64,000 nt of DNA from JABWBP01 sp964522165 (GTDB lineage: Bacteria > Calditrichota > Calditrichia > RBG-13-44-9 > J075), in assembly GCA_964522165.1 (NCBI GenBank), contig CAZFVV010000001.1, positions 100,108-164,107 on the forward strand. Direction: 5' to 3'. The notes under the pieces were generated by a model. It saw nothing but the letters and a program-made list of their open reading frames with translations, was not told where the DNA came from and did not search any database. Below are positions 51,320 to 59,510 of this stretch, in pieces. Each line of letters starts with the position of its first letter. Position 1 is the stretch's first letter. The translations under genes were made by a program, and so were the position numbers.

Positions 51320-54300
51320 TCAACGGAATTTGATCACCACGAAGGTGACGTCGTCGTTTTGGGGGTGGTTTCCCGCCCAGGCGTCGCCGGTGCGCACGAA
51401 ATGGTCGATGATCTCTTTAGGCGAGCGGTGGGCAACCTCCGCAAACACCGATTTCACCCGTTCGTAATCGAAGATTTCGCCGTTTTCGTTGAAGCGCTCC
51501 GGGAACCCGTCGCTCATCAGCATAAGGGCGTCGCCCGGCTGAAGCGTAATTTCGTGTTTTTGATAGGGAAAATGGGCCGCCCCGCCCAATGGCAGCGCCT
51601 TGATCTGCAATTCTTCCACGTCCCGGGCGGCGGCGGAGTAGATGAGCAGCGGCGGCATCCCCGCGGCGCATATTTCCAGGCGATATTGCCGGATCCGCAC
51701 AATCGCCAGGGCCATGTACAGCCCGCGCAGTTGCAGGTGTTTGAGGATATAATTAGAACGGTGGAGGATTTGCAGGATATCGACCTCGGACACCAGGGAG
51801 GTGAACAGGCTTTTGGTGGCGGTGACCATGGTGCCGGCGTTCAGGCCGTGGCCGGTGGCGTCGCCAACCACCACTGTTAAGGCGCCGTCCTTGCTTAAAT
51901 GAAAATCGTAGTAATCGCCGCCCACTTCCGTGGCGGTTTTCATAAAAACCTGGATGTCCAGGTGCTCCGGCTGCGGAATAACGACCGGGAGCATGGAAAG
52001 CTGCAACTGCCGGGCCTGCTCCAATTCTTCGGTTTTGCGCTGATTTTCCGCTTCCAGGAGGGCAACGCGGGTCTTTTCGCGCTCTTGCCGGATCAACCGC
52101 GCCCGTTGAATGCGATCTACCGCAAATATCGCCAATCCCAGGAAAACGGCGTAAATTGCATAAGCCCACCAACGTTGATACCACGGCGGCAGGATGGTGA
52201 ATTCGAATACCGCTTCGCCGCCCATTTGCTCGTAAACGTTTTGGGAGCGCGCCCGGAAGCGGTACCGGCCGGCCGGCAGGTTGGTGTACTCTTTCCGGCT
52301 CTCCTTGCCCCAGGCCGACCAGCCGGCATCGAAGCCTTCCAGGAAGGTCTGGAAGCGGTTTTCCGACTCGACCACAAAACTGGAGGCGCTAAAATCAAAG
52401 CGCAGGGGGTTGCGGGTGTAGGGCAGGGTTTTCCCGGCCTCTCCCCCTCCCGGAAGACCGCTTCCGCGGAATATTGCCCGGTCTCCGCCCATCGCCACTC
52501 GCCTCAGCAGGGTTTGGAAATCCGGCGCGTAAGCATTCCGCAGGTTCGAATCGTAGCGCACCAGCCCCACGTATCCCCCGAACCAGACAATCCCGTCGCG
52601 CTCCGGGTAAATGGCGTTGATGGCCGCCCGGGGAATGCGCGAAAAGGGGTCGCGCATCCAAAGATAGCCGCCCCCGGCGCGGGGACGCGCCACGCTCACC
52701 TCCCCGGCCTCTTCGGAGCCGAACCAGGTATTTCCGCGGTGGTCTTCCACAACCACCTCCACGTCGCGCGATCCGTCGGCAAAGGAAAGCCCGAAGGTTG
52801 AATCGGGCGTGAATCGCCCGGCGGTTTCGTCAAATTTGAAAATGCCCACGTCGGTGGTGAAGAGGGGGCGAAGGCGGTGGGGATAAACGCCGATCCAGCC
52901 GTAGGGAAGGCCATCGGCCTCGCCAAACCGCTCCACCCGGGGGCGGGAGAGCGCCGGAGATTCGGGAAAAGTTACCCGCAGCACGCCCCGGGCGTTGGTG
53001 CCTAACCACAAGGAGCCGTCGGGGTCCTCCACGATGGTGCGAATTTCTTCATTGACGTCTGGAATGCGCCCCTCATCGATCCAGCGGTGGGAATTCCGCG
53101 AATCGTAGCGAAGCGCCGATAAACCGTCCCAGTGCCCCACGTAGATGCGGTCGGGAATTTTTTGGGAACGCAGCATGGTCAACGCCCGGATCAACGCGCT
53201 GGTGGAGTTGGTAATGGGAATGGCGCTCCCGCGATCGATCTCAAAAACCCCGTCCAAAGTGGCCGCCAACAGGAGCGAATCCCGGTTGGCGGCCATTAAA
53301 GAGAGCAGCGCCCAGGTTTGGGTGTTGATGCCCTTTACCGCCTGAAACCGGGGATTGGGAGGGGAAGGAAGCGAAGATTTTTTTTCAGGCTCAGGGGATT
53401 TTAAACAGAATACTCCTAAGTCCGTGGCGACATGGAGAGCGCCGGAATGCCTGGCAATATCATAAACGCTGCCTTCGATGCCGGCGCGCTCGCCGTAAAA
53501 GGTAAGCGGCGACTGGGTTTCTATTTTGCTGATCCCGTTGTTCAAGGCCAGCCAGAGCAATCCTTCCCGGTCGCGGTAGAGGTATGAGACGGTTTCATCC
53601 TGCAAACCGGCGGATTTGTTGAGAATTTGCAGCAGCGCCCCATCTCTATCTATGATCGCCACGCCTCCGCTCTCCGTGCCCAGCGCAAAAGTCCCATTCG
53701 CCAGCACCGCGCCCGGCAAAAAGAGGCGGTTCTCCTTCAAAAAAGCGTCGGCCCCGGTGGAAAAAGGGGTGAAAACGCTGCCGTCGAAGAGGAATAATCC
53801 CTGCTCCCGGGTCCCGATGAGGATTCGCCGCTCATCATAGGGGAGCATGACATAGACGCGCTCTTCCGCAAAGCGCTCCCCGCCGGGCAGCAATCTCAAA
53901 AAGTCGCCCCGCGGGGAACCGGAAACCATTTCCAGCAGCCCGGCGCCCCATTCCCGAACATAAAAATGGCCGCGCACCACGAACGAGGTATGGAAACCGG
54001 ATTCGGAAGTCCAAACGTCTAATGAGTCATGATGCGGCGCGCCCGTTTCGGTCTGGCCGGCGGGCGCGCCTGCCGGGGTAAGGCGGAAAAGGCGGGCGTC
54101 GGTCAAAAAATATACCCGGCCGTTCAGCACGTGGGTATCCCAGACGTCGGTAAACCGGCGGTCTTCGGGTTTGAGCCGGGGCAGCAGGGATACAAATGCC
54201 AATTGCCCCGCCGAGTCCGGGGCGAGGTAACCGAAATCCCCCACGGAGCCGACGTAAACCCGCCCGGCTGCATCGATTCCCAGGGAGCGGATAAAAGCGC

Positions 54301-54595
54301 GTTTGGGGGTGGGGATGAGCCGCCAGGAGACGCCGTCATATTCTAAAATGCCGTTGGAATTGCCAAAATAGAGCAGGCCGCCGGCCCCCTGTTTGATGGA
54401 CCAGTTCTGCGCGTGGGCATTATAAGCGGTGGCCGGGTAATTGGTAACGAAAGGGCTGCCGGTTTCTTGCGGATTGGCCCGGGCGGGGTATCGGGCGGTT
54501 AGCAAAAACGCCAGAACCAGGAATGGTACAAATAAAAGCGGGTGTTTGAAAAATCTCTTGAAAAAATCCGTGAAAATCCGCCTCATCCGTGTCAT
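51320..54595 (-). CDS. Propeller sensor with Y_Y_Y domain and PP2C/SpoIIE phosphatase
   Basis: A 1091-aa membrane sensor phosphatase. An N-terminal signal-anchor (LLFVPFLVLAFLLTARYPARA) is followed by about 700 residues of two-component-regulator propeller repeats in the periplasm (WSIKQGAGGLLYFGNSNGIL, YRDREGLLWLALNNGISKIE). A Y_Y_Y domain is at about 740-800 (NRFQTFLEGFDAGWSAWGKE, GRYRFRARSQNVYEQMGG), a transmembrane helix at about 815-835, a coiled coil, and a C-terminal PP2C (VGGDYYDFHLSKDGALTVVV, GDATGHGLNAG, LMLMSDGFPE, NDDVTFVVI). The Asp/Gly sites for metal are intact. Probably dephosphorylates an anti-sigma-antagonist-type partner in response to an extracellular ligand. The first ~19 residues come from a word repeat. 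Confidence 0.93.
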   Translation of the reverse strand: MTRMRRIFTDFFKRFFKHPLLFVPFLVLAFLLTARYPARANPQETGSPFVTNYPATAYNAHAQNWSIKQGAGGLLYFGNSNGILEYDGVSWRLIPTPKRAFIRSLGIDAAGRVYVGSVGDFGYLAPDSAGQLAFVSLLPRLKPEDRRFTDVWDTHVLNGRVYFLTDARLFRLTPAGAPAGQTETGAPHHDSLDVWTSESGFHTSFVVRGHFYVREWGAGLLEMVSGSPRGDFLRLLPGGERFAEERVYVMLPYDERRILIGTREQGLFLFDGSVFTPFSTGADAFLKENRLFLPGAVLANGTFALGTESGGVAIIDRDGALLQILNKSAGLQDETVSYLYRDREGLLWLALNNGISKIETQSPLTFYGERAGIEGSVYDIARHSGALHVATDLGVFCLKSPEPEKKSSLPSPPNPRFQAVKGINTQTWALLSLMAANRDSLLLAATLDGVFEIDRGSAIPITNSTSALIRALTMLRSQKIPDRIYVGHWDGLSALRYDSRNSHRWIDEGRIPDVNEEIRTIVEDPDGSLWLGTNARGVLRVTFPESPALSRPRVERFGEADGLPYGWIGVYPHRLRPLFTTDVGIFKFDETAGRFTPDSTFGLSFADGSRDVEVVVEDHRGNTWFGSEEAGEVSVARPRAGGGYLWMRDPFSRIPRAAINAIYPERDGIVWFGGYVGLVRYDSNLRNAYAPDFQTLLRRVAMGGDRAIFRGSGLPGGGEAGKTLPYTRNPLRFDFSASSFVVESENRFQTFLEGFDAGWSAWGKESRKEYTNLPAGRYRFRARSQNVYEQMGGEAVFEFTILPPWYQRWWAYAIYAVFLGLAIFAVDRIQRARLIRQEREKTRVALLEAENQRKTEELEQARQLQLSMLPVVIPQPEHLDIQVFMKTATEVGGDYYDFHLSKDGALTVVVGDATGHGLNAGTMVTATKSLFTSLVSEVDILQILHRSNYILKHLQLRGLYMALAIVRIRQYRLEICAAGMPPLLIYSAAARDVEELQIKALPLGGAAHFPYQKHEITLQPGDALMLMSDGFPERFNENGEIFDYERVKSVFAEVAHRSPKEIIDHFVRTGDAWAGNHPQNDDVTFVVIKFR

Positions 54596-54603
54596 CCGTG
54601 TGC
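54561..54603. repeat. ATCCGTGTCATCCGTG word array overlapping a gene start
   Basis: AAATCCGTGAAAATCCGCCT followed by CATCCGTGTCATCCGTGTGC: the word ATCCGTG recurs with small changes. The array overlaps the start codon and about the first 11 codons of the propeller-PP2C gene. The reverse strand is CACGGATGACACGGATGAGG. Confidence 0.75.
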
Positions 54604-54676
54604 TATTAAAGCGTTTGGGGGGTACTCAATCGAATTTTCAAACACGCCTGCGTTCAGGATGGATCGTTTTATTCCT

Positions 54677-55321
54677 TTAGCTGCCAAAATAGCGGTCCCC
54701 GGCGTCTCCCAGGCCCGGCAGGATGTAGCCTTTTTCGTTAAGCTGGCGGTCTAAGGCGGCGGAGTAGATGGGCACTTCGGGATGGTTTTCTTGCACCACC
54801 GCCACCCCTTCCGGGGCGCAGATGATGGAGATCATGGCCAGGTTGCGGGCGCCTTTCTGCTTCAAACGACCCAGCGCGGCGGCGGCGCTTCCCCCGGTGG
54901 CCAGCATGGGGTCCAACAGGAAAAGCACGTAATTTTCCAGGTTGTCGGGAAGCTTCAGGTAATAATCCACCGGTTTCAGGGTATCGTGGTCGCGGTACAT
55001 CCCGATCATTCCCACCCGCGCTTCTTCCCAGACGTTGTAGATGCCGTTGACCATCCCCAGCCCGGCGCGCAGGATCGGCACCAGCAAAATTTCTTTTTTG
55101 AGCACCCGGCCGGCGACGGTTTCTAACGGGGTAATTACCGGCCTGGGAACCGTTTCCAGGGAAGCGGCGGCGGCGTAGAAGAGGAACTGGCTGATCTCTT
55201 CTAACAAGGATTTGAAGCGGTAGTGCGGCGTCTCCCGGTCGCGCAGGCGGGAAAGTTTCTCTTCGATCAAGGGGTGGGCGACAATGGTGAGATTTTTGAA
55301 TTCAGGCGCTTTCTTGCTCAT
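54677..55321 (-). CDS. upp: Uracil phosphoribosyltransferase
   Basis: A 214-aa pyrimidine salvage enzyme (uracil + PRPP to UMP + PPi). Start 55321 (SKKAPEFKNLTIVAHPLIEE). Motifs: HPLIEEKLSRLRDRETPHYR near the N-terminus, LVPILRAGLGMVNGI, and the PRPP loop LLDPMLATGGSAAAAL; the C-terminus GYILPGLGDAGDRYFG contains the conserved G-D-A-G-D-R. Full length. It overlaps the end of plsC by 20 bp, so the two are co-transcribed and probably translationally coupled. Confidence 0.97.
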   Translation of the reverse strand: MSKKAPEFKNLTIVAHPLIEEKLSRLRDRETPHYRFKSLLEEISQFLFYAAAASLETVPRPVITPLETVAGRVLKKEILLVPILRAGLGMVNGIYNVWEEARVGMIGMYRDHDTLKPVDYYLKLPDNLENYVLFLLDPMLATGGSAAAALGRLKQKGARNLAMISIICAPEGVAVVQENHPEVPIYSAALDRQLNEKGYILPGLGDAGDRYFGS

Positions 55322-56021
55322 ACAACCCCGCTGCAATGGTTTGACGGACTTGTTCGACTAACTCTTCCCGGTTTCCGGCGCCATGATCCTCTGGATGGAA
55401 AGGCGGATGGATTTTCAGGCTCACCCGCCCCGGCTTCACCCAGAATTTGCCCCTGGGCAGAACCGGGAAGGTGCCGCAAACGGTAACCGGCAGAATGGGA
55501 AAACGATGGGTGCTCGCCAGGGCAAAGGGACCTTTCTTAAAAGGTTGGAGGCGGCCGTCGGCGCTGCGGGTTCCCTCCGGGAAGGTGAGCACGGAGGTAT
55601 TTTTTTCCCGCAGGATCATCGCCGCCTGCTCTAAGGTGTGGATGGCGCGGGTTCGGTTGCTGCGGTCGATCTCCAGGATGCCGAACGCCCGCATACCGTG
55701 GCTGAAAATCGGAATTCTGAAAAGCTCTTTCTTGGCGATGATGGTCAATTTCAAGGGAAGATACCCGCCTAACACCGGCACGTCCATGTGGCTTTGGTGA
55801 TTGCTGATGATCACGTAGGCGCGATTCGGATCCACGTGCTCCCGGCCGGACACCTCCACCTTGACCCCGGCCGCCCAGGCAATGCTCCGCGCCCAGGGGC
55901 GGAAAACGTAGCGGTAAGCAACGTCGCTGTGGCGCCTGAACAACCCGATCAGCATCACCGACAGGGCGCTGGCAATGGTAACAAAAAATACTACAATAAA
56001 GAATAAGAGGGTTCTGGGCAT
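55302..56021 (-). CDS. plsC: 1-acyl-sn-glycerol-3-phosphate acyltransferase
   Basis: A 239-aa LPAAT from start 56021 (PRTLLFFIVVFFVTIASALS). The acyltransferase motifs are complete: NHQSHMD (HX4D), the FPEGTRS acceptor motif, and KKGPFALASTHRFPILPVTV. An N-terminal membrane helix anchors it. It makes phosphatidic acid in the inner membrane. A longer in-frame start at 56114 would add 31 residues that are a translation of the adjacent word array, so I reject it. Overlaps upp. Confidence 0.95.
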   Translation of the reverse strand: MPRTLLFFIVVFFVTIASALSVMLIGLFRRHSDVAYRYVFRPWARSIAWAAGVKVEVSGREHVDPNRAYVIISNHQSHMDVPVLGGYLPLKLTIIAKKELFRIPIFSHGMRAFGILEIDRSNRTRAIHTLEQAAMILREKNTSVLTFPEGTRSADGRLQPFKKGPFALASTHRFPILPVTVCGTFPVLPRGKFWVKPGRVSLKIHPPFHPEDHGAGNREELVEQVRQTIAAGLYEQESA

Positions 56022-56027
56022 AGTGTT

Positions 56028-56135
56028 TTGCGTAGTGCGTAAAGCGTGAGGCGTAATGCGTGAAACGTGATGTATGATGCGTAGTGCGTAATAAGACGGG
56101 GCGCAATAACGCAATACGGAATACGTTTTTCACGC
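56028..56135. repeat. TGCGTAATACG word hairpin
   Basis: GCGTAGTGCGTAAAGCGTGA-like words (56028-56092) followed by CGCAATAACGCAATACGG words (56101-56127). Same family as 18301-18384 and 35541-35604. It fills the gap between plsC and serS. Confidence 0.82.
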
Positions 56136-56143
56136 TTCCCGCC

Positions 56144-57421
56144 TCATAATTCCCGCTTGATCACGTTAAACCCGGTGTATTTTCTCAGCGCTTCCGGCAC
56201 GTGCACCGACCCGTCTTCTTTTTGATTTACTTCCAACAGGGCGACCAGGAGGCGCGGCGTGGCGACCCCGGAACCATTCAGGGTATGCACGAACTCCGGG
56301 CGGGAGGTAGAACTGCGCCGGAAACGGATGTTCATGCGGCGGGCCTGGAAATCCTCGAAATTGCTGCAACTGGACACTTCCAGCCACTTTTTCTCCGCCG
56401 GGGACCAGATTTCAATGTCGTAGCATTTGGCCGCCGCAAAGCTCAAATCGCCGGTGCACAATTCCACCACCCGGTAGGGCAGTCCCAACAGCTCCAACAC
56501 CCGGCAGGCGTTTTTCAGCAGCGATTCCAATTCCTCGTAAGAAGTTTCCGGCAGGGTATATTTCACCATTTCCACCTTGTTGAACTGGTGCAGGCGCAGG
56601 AATCCCCGGGTCTCCTTGCCCCAGGAACCGGCCTCCCGCCGGAAGCAGGCGCTGTACGCACAGTATTTGAGTGGGAGCTGGTCGATTTCCAGGATTTCAT
56701 CGCGGTGCAGATTGGTAATCGGTACCTCCGCGGTGGGGATGAGAAAGAGATCGTCCTTCTCGCACTGGTACATATCCTCTTCCAATTTGGGCAGTTGGCC
56801 GGTGCCGCGCATACTGGCGCGGTTGACCATAAACGGAGGAAACATCTCCCGGTAGCCGTGCTCGCTGCCGTGCAAATCCAGCATGAAATTAAGCAGCGCG
56901 CGCTCCAGCCGCGCGCCCATGCCCTTGTACACCGGGAAACCGCGCCCGCTGATTTTGCCGCCCCGGGGGAAGTCGAAGATATCCAGCCGCTCCCCGATCT
57001 CCAGGTGATCGGAAATCTCGAAATCGAATTCCGGGATTTTCCCCCAGGCTTTTACCACCACGTTTTCGTTGGAATCTTTCCCCACCGGCACGCTTTCGTG
57101 GGGGAGGTTGGGGAAACGGTCTAACCAGTCGGCCAATTCAGTTTCTATCGATTTCAACCGCTCGTCGATTTCTTTGATTTCCTGGCCGATGGCGCGGGTT
57201 TTTTCGATGAGTTCACCGGCGTCTTTGCCCTGTTTTTTGAGCTGGCTAACCTGCTCGGAGAACTGGTTGCGGTCGCGCTTCAATTTCTCCGCTTTTTGCA
57301 AAATGTCTCTCCGCTCGCCGTCGAGGCGGAGCACCCGGTTCACGTCTTCCAGGCTTCCTTTATTTTGCAGCCCTTTTTTAACCTGTTCGGGATTTTCGCG
57401 AATAAATTTCAGATCCAGCAT
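56144..57421 (-). CDS. serS: Seryl-tRNA synthetase
   Basis: A 425-aa class II aminoacyl-tRNA synthetase. An N-terminal coiled coil (residues 25-100, EKLKRDRNQFSEQVSQLKKQ) binds the long arm of tRNASer. Catalytic motifs: TGQLPKLEEDMYQ, IPTAEVPITNLHRDEIL, motif 2 in CFRREAGSWGKETRGFLRLH, motif 3 in LNGSGVATPRLLVALLE with its Arg. It charges tRNASer with serine. Full length; AAAGGAAA precedes the ATG. Monocistronic, between word repeats. Confidence 0.98.
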   Translation of the reverse strand: MLDLKFIRENPEQVKKGLQNKGSLEDVNRVLRLDGERRDILQKAEKLKRDRNQFSEQVSQLKKQGKDAGELIEKTRAIGQEIKEIDERLKSIETELADWLDRFPNLPHESVPVGKDSNENVVVKAWGKIPEFDFEISDHLEIGERLDIFDFPRGGKISGRGFPVYKGMGARLERALLNFMLDLHGSEHGYREMFPPFMVNRASMRGTGQLPKLEEDMYQCEKDDLFLIPTAEVPITNLHRDEILEIDQLPLKYCAYSACFRREAGSWGKETRGFLRLHQFNKVEMVKYTLPETSYEELESLLKNACRVLELLGLPYRVVELCTGDLSFAAAKCYDIEIWSPAEKKWLEVSSCSNFEDFQARRMNIRFRRSSTSRPEFVHTLNGSGVATPRLLVALLEVNQKEDGSVHVPEALRKYTGFNVIKREL

Positions 57422-57465
57422 GGGTTTCCTTTGTTAGATGATTCCGGTGGTGAAGCAATTCAAGG

Positions 57466-57573
57466 GAGCTAAAGTGACTAAAGTTAAAAGTGACTAAAGT
57501 GGCTAAAATTAGTCTTTAACTTTAGTTCACTTTAGTTCACTTTAGCTCACTTCAGGCACTTTAGTCACTTTAC
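57466..57573. repeat. CTTTAGTCA word hairpin
   Basis: GAGCTAAAGTGACTAAAGTT words (57466-57510) followed by AACTTTAGTTCACTTTAGTTC words (57516-57573). An 'empty' copy of the arms that bracket the S23 remnant at 28919-29289. Confidence 0.85.
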
Positions 57574-57579
57574 CAAACA

Positions 57580-57990
57580 TCAATACTTCAGCTCCTCCGC
57601 CTGGCGGTAGTATTCATAAAAACCGATCTGCTCCAGATCCTCTTTAACCTCCCCGGTCAGGTGCGTGATATTGAAATTCCCCAGTCCCACCACGAAACTT
57701 TTCAATTCCCGGATGAATTGCTGAATCCACACCGTGAACGCCAACAACTCTTTTTCCGAAAGGCTCTCGATCCGGATGTCAAGTTCCCAGCGGGCATCCG
57801 GCACGAATTTTTCCAGGGCTTGAAAATACGGCAAAATGGTATGATAACTGGAATAGAGCAGCTCCCCGCTCTTTTTTTTCCCCAGCAGAGAAACGGCGTA
57901 TTCGAAACATATCGAATAAACCTTCTTCAGCAATTCCGGGGAGATGTTATGGTTATTGTGCAATATTTCGCCCTTCTCAATGCTATTCAT
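57580..57990 (-). CDS. Helical protein of unknown function next to a response regulator
   Basis: A 136-aa acidic, all-helical cytoplasmic protein (PELLKKVYSICFEYAVSLLG, LSEKELLAFTVWIQQFIREL, FNITHLTGEVKEDLEQIGFY). I do not know the family; it resembles an N-terminal sensory helical domain of bacterial signalling proteins. It has no ribosome binding site: the GTGTT word array runs right up to its ATG. On the same strand 135 bp upstream lies the cNMP/DUF4388/receiver regulator gene, so it may act with it. Confidence 0.65.
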   Translation of the reverse strand: MNSIEKGEILHNNHNISPELLKKVYSICFEYAVSLLGKKKSGELLYSSYHTILPYFQALEKFVPDARWELDIRIESLSEKELLAFTVWIQQFIRELKSFVVGLGNFNITHLTGEVKEDLEQIGFYEYYRQAEELKY

Positions 57991-58122
57991 GTGTTCGAGT
58001 GTTCTGGTGTTTTAGTGTGTTAGTGTTCGGGTTTCAAAGAACCAGGAGCCGGGGGAAAACCGAAACTCAAAACCAAACCACTATAACATTCGAACACCCG
58101 AACACGATGACACTTGAACACT
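57991..58122. repeat. GTGTT word hairpin between regulator genes
   Basis: TGTTCGAGTGTTCTGGTGTT words (57991-58034) face CCACTATAACATTCGAACAC words (58078-58121). The mRNA of the downstream gene starts translation directly at the foot of this hairpin. Confidence 0.85.
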
Positions 58123-58125
58123 ATT

Positions 58126-59205
58126 TTACCCCAGCGCCCTTTCTACAATTTTAACCACTTCGCCGATTTCCTGGGAATTGGTAAAATGGATGTTCGGCTG
58201 ATTTTTGATCTGCCCTTCATGGAGGGCGCGATTAGCGGTTTCGGTCAACATGACCACCGGAACCTCGGTAACCCCGCGCAGCTTTCCCACAAAGTCGCTC
58301 CCGGAAGAATCCGGCAGCTTGGTGTCGCTGATGACCAGGTGGGGCTGGATCGACTGCACCAGGTTCATGGCCTTGGCCGCGGTTTCCACGGCGTACACCT
58401 CGTAGCCCATGCTGTCGAAGGCGCGCTGCAGGAGTTTTTGCACCACCATGCTGTTATTCACGATCAGGATGACGTGTTTTTCTTTAGAAGAATCCTTCGG
58501 CGCTTTAACGCCTTCCATTTTGATCGGGCGCGGCTCGATGATAAAACTGCCGCTCTGCCAGTTGAGCATGGTATCCAGGGCCCTGTCTTCCGGAAGAGCG
58601 CCGAGGATCACCTTTTGCAGCTCTCCTTTTTCATAATGGAATTCCCCGGTCTTATCCTCATGCTGAACCACCACCCTTCCGTTCAGGGAGTTGCTCTCGC
58701 AAAATTTCAATACTTCCACCAGCTTTTTATCGACCAGGTCGCCCTTCACCGTAGAGAGATTCGCAGAGCCTTTCTGCGCCGCCTTCTGCAGGGTTTCCCG
58801 CAGCCGCTGGCTCATGATCTTGCCCATGCTGAGGGTAATCGAGGGAAAGCGCTCGATGATGACGTCGAAATCGGACTTGTTGAGAATGAACATCTCCGAC
58901 GCCTCGGTGGTGATCACGGAAGCGGAGCGCGGCTCCCCGGTCAACAGCGCCATCTCCCCGAAGTAATCCCCGCTGGCCAGGTAAGCGATGACGGTCTCCG
59001 CGCCCCCGCCCGCCGGCGCCACCACCACTTTAACTTTGCCGCTGATGATAATATACATCTGGTCGCCGGGGTCCCCGGCTTTGCAAATCACTTCATCGCC
59101 GTCGAAGGGCTTGAATTTAAGCCGTTCCACCACAAAATCGAGGCCGTCCCGACCCAGGGTTTGAAAGAAGGGGACTTTTTTCAAAACCTCGCTGATTTGA
59201 AACAT
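58126..59205 (-). CDS. Three-domain regulator: cNMP-binding, DUF4388, receiver
   Basis: A 359-aa protein. Residues 1-120 are a cyclic-nucleotide-binding jellyroll (GDEVICKAGDPGDQMYIIIS, DYFGEMALLTGEPRSASV; the PRSASV phosphate-binding cassette has the conserved Arg). Residues 155-235 are DUF4388 (LVEVLKFCESNSLNGRVVVQ, LQKVILGALPEDRALDTMLN). Residues 243-359 are a receiver domain whose phospho-acceptor is Asp in HLVISDTKLPD and Lys-like switch in VPVVMLTETANRALHEG. There is no DNA-binding output, so signalling goes by protein contact, perhaps with the small helical protein downstream. AGGGAG upstream. The small gene at 59221 precedes it by 15 bp. Confidence 0.88.
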   Translation of the reverse strand: MFQISEVLKKVPFFQTLGRDGLDFVVERLKFKPFDGDEVICKAGDPGDQMYIIISGKVKVVVAPAGGGAETVIAYLASGDYFGEMALLTGEPRSASVITTEASEMFILNKSDFDVIIERFPSITLSMGKIMSQRLRETLQKAAQKGSANLSTVKGDLVDKKLVEVLKFCESNSLNGRVVVQHEDKTGEFHYEKGELQKVILGALPEDRALDTMLNWQSGSFIIEPRPIKMEGVKAPKDSSKEKHVILIVNNSMVVQKLLQRAFDSMGYEVYAVETAAKAMNLVQSIQPHLVISDTKLPDSSGSDFVGKLRGVTEVPVVMLTETANRALHEGQIKNQPNIHFTNSQEIGEVVKIVERALG

Positions 59206-59220
59206 ATTTTAGTCTCCCTG

Positions 59221-59424
59221 CTAAGGTTTGGCAATTTGGGTCAACAGGTGCAACACGTACACCAGCAATGAAATTACGATGAAGAAAAAAACCATTGAAA
59301 AGGTACTGACTTTCCCGCGCGTGCGTTGAAAACGGAGCGGTTTGCGCTCTTTGCTGTCTGCTTCCGGTTTGTAAAATCGCGGCGTATATTGGTAAGGGCG
59401 ATGCTTTTTGAGTTTGTAAAACAT
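59221..59424 (-). CDS. Small single-pass membrane protein
   Basis: A 67-aa protein with a basic cytoplasmic N-terminus (YKLKKHRPYQYTPRFYKPEA) and one C-terminal transmembrane helix (FSMVFFFIVISLLVYVLHLL). GAGGG precedes the ATG. It is the first gene of the unit that continues with the three-domain regulator 15 bp downstream. I do not recognise a family; the orientation (positive-inside) suggests a membrane tether or adaptor. Confidence 0.72.
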   Translation of the reverse strand: MFYKLKKHRPYQYTPRFYKPEADSKERKPLRFQRTRGKVSTFSMVFFFIVISLLVYVLHLLTQIAKP

Positions 59425-59510
59425 GTTACCCTCGCTCGATGATTGTAGCGCCTAATGTTAAGAAAAATTATCGGATGTGTCAACTGCGCTCTTTAACGCC
59501 CGCAGGTGCG

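Noticed and set aside
56021..56114. Upstream start for plsC that would add 31 residues
   Set aside because: The extra residues are a translation of the TGCGTAATACG word array; homology and the signal anchor begin at 56021.
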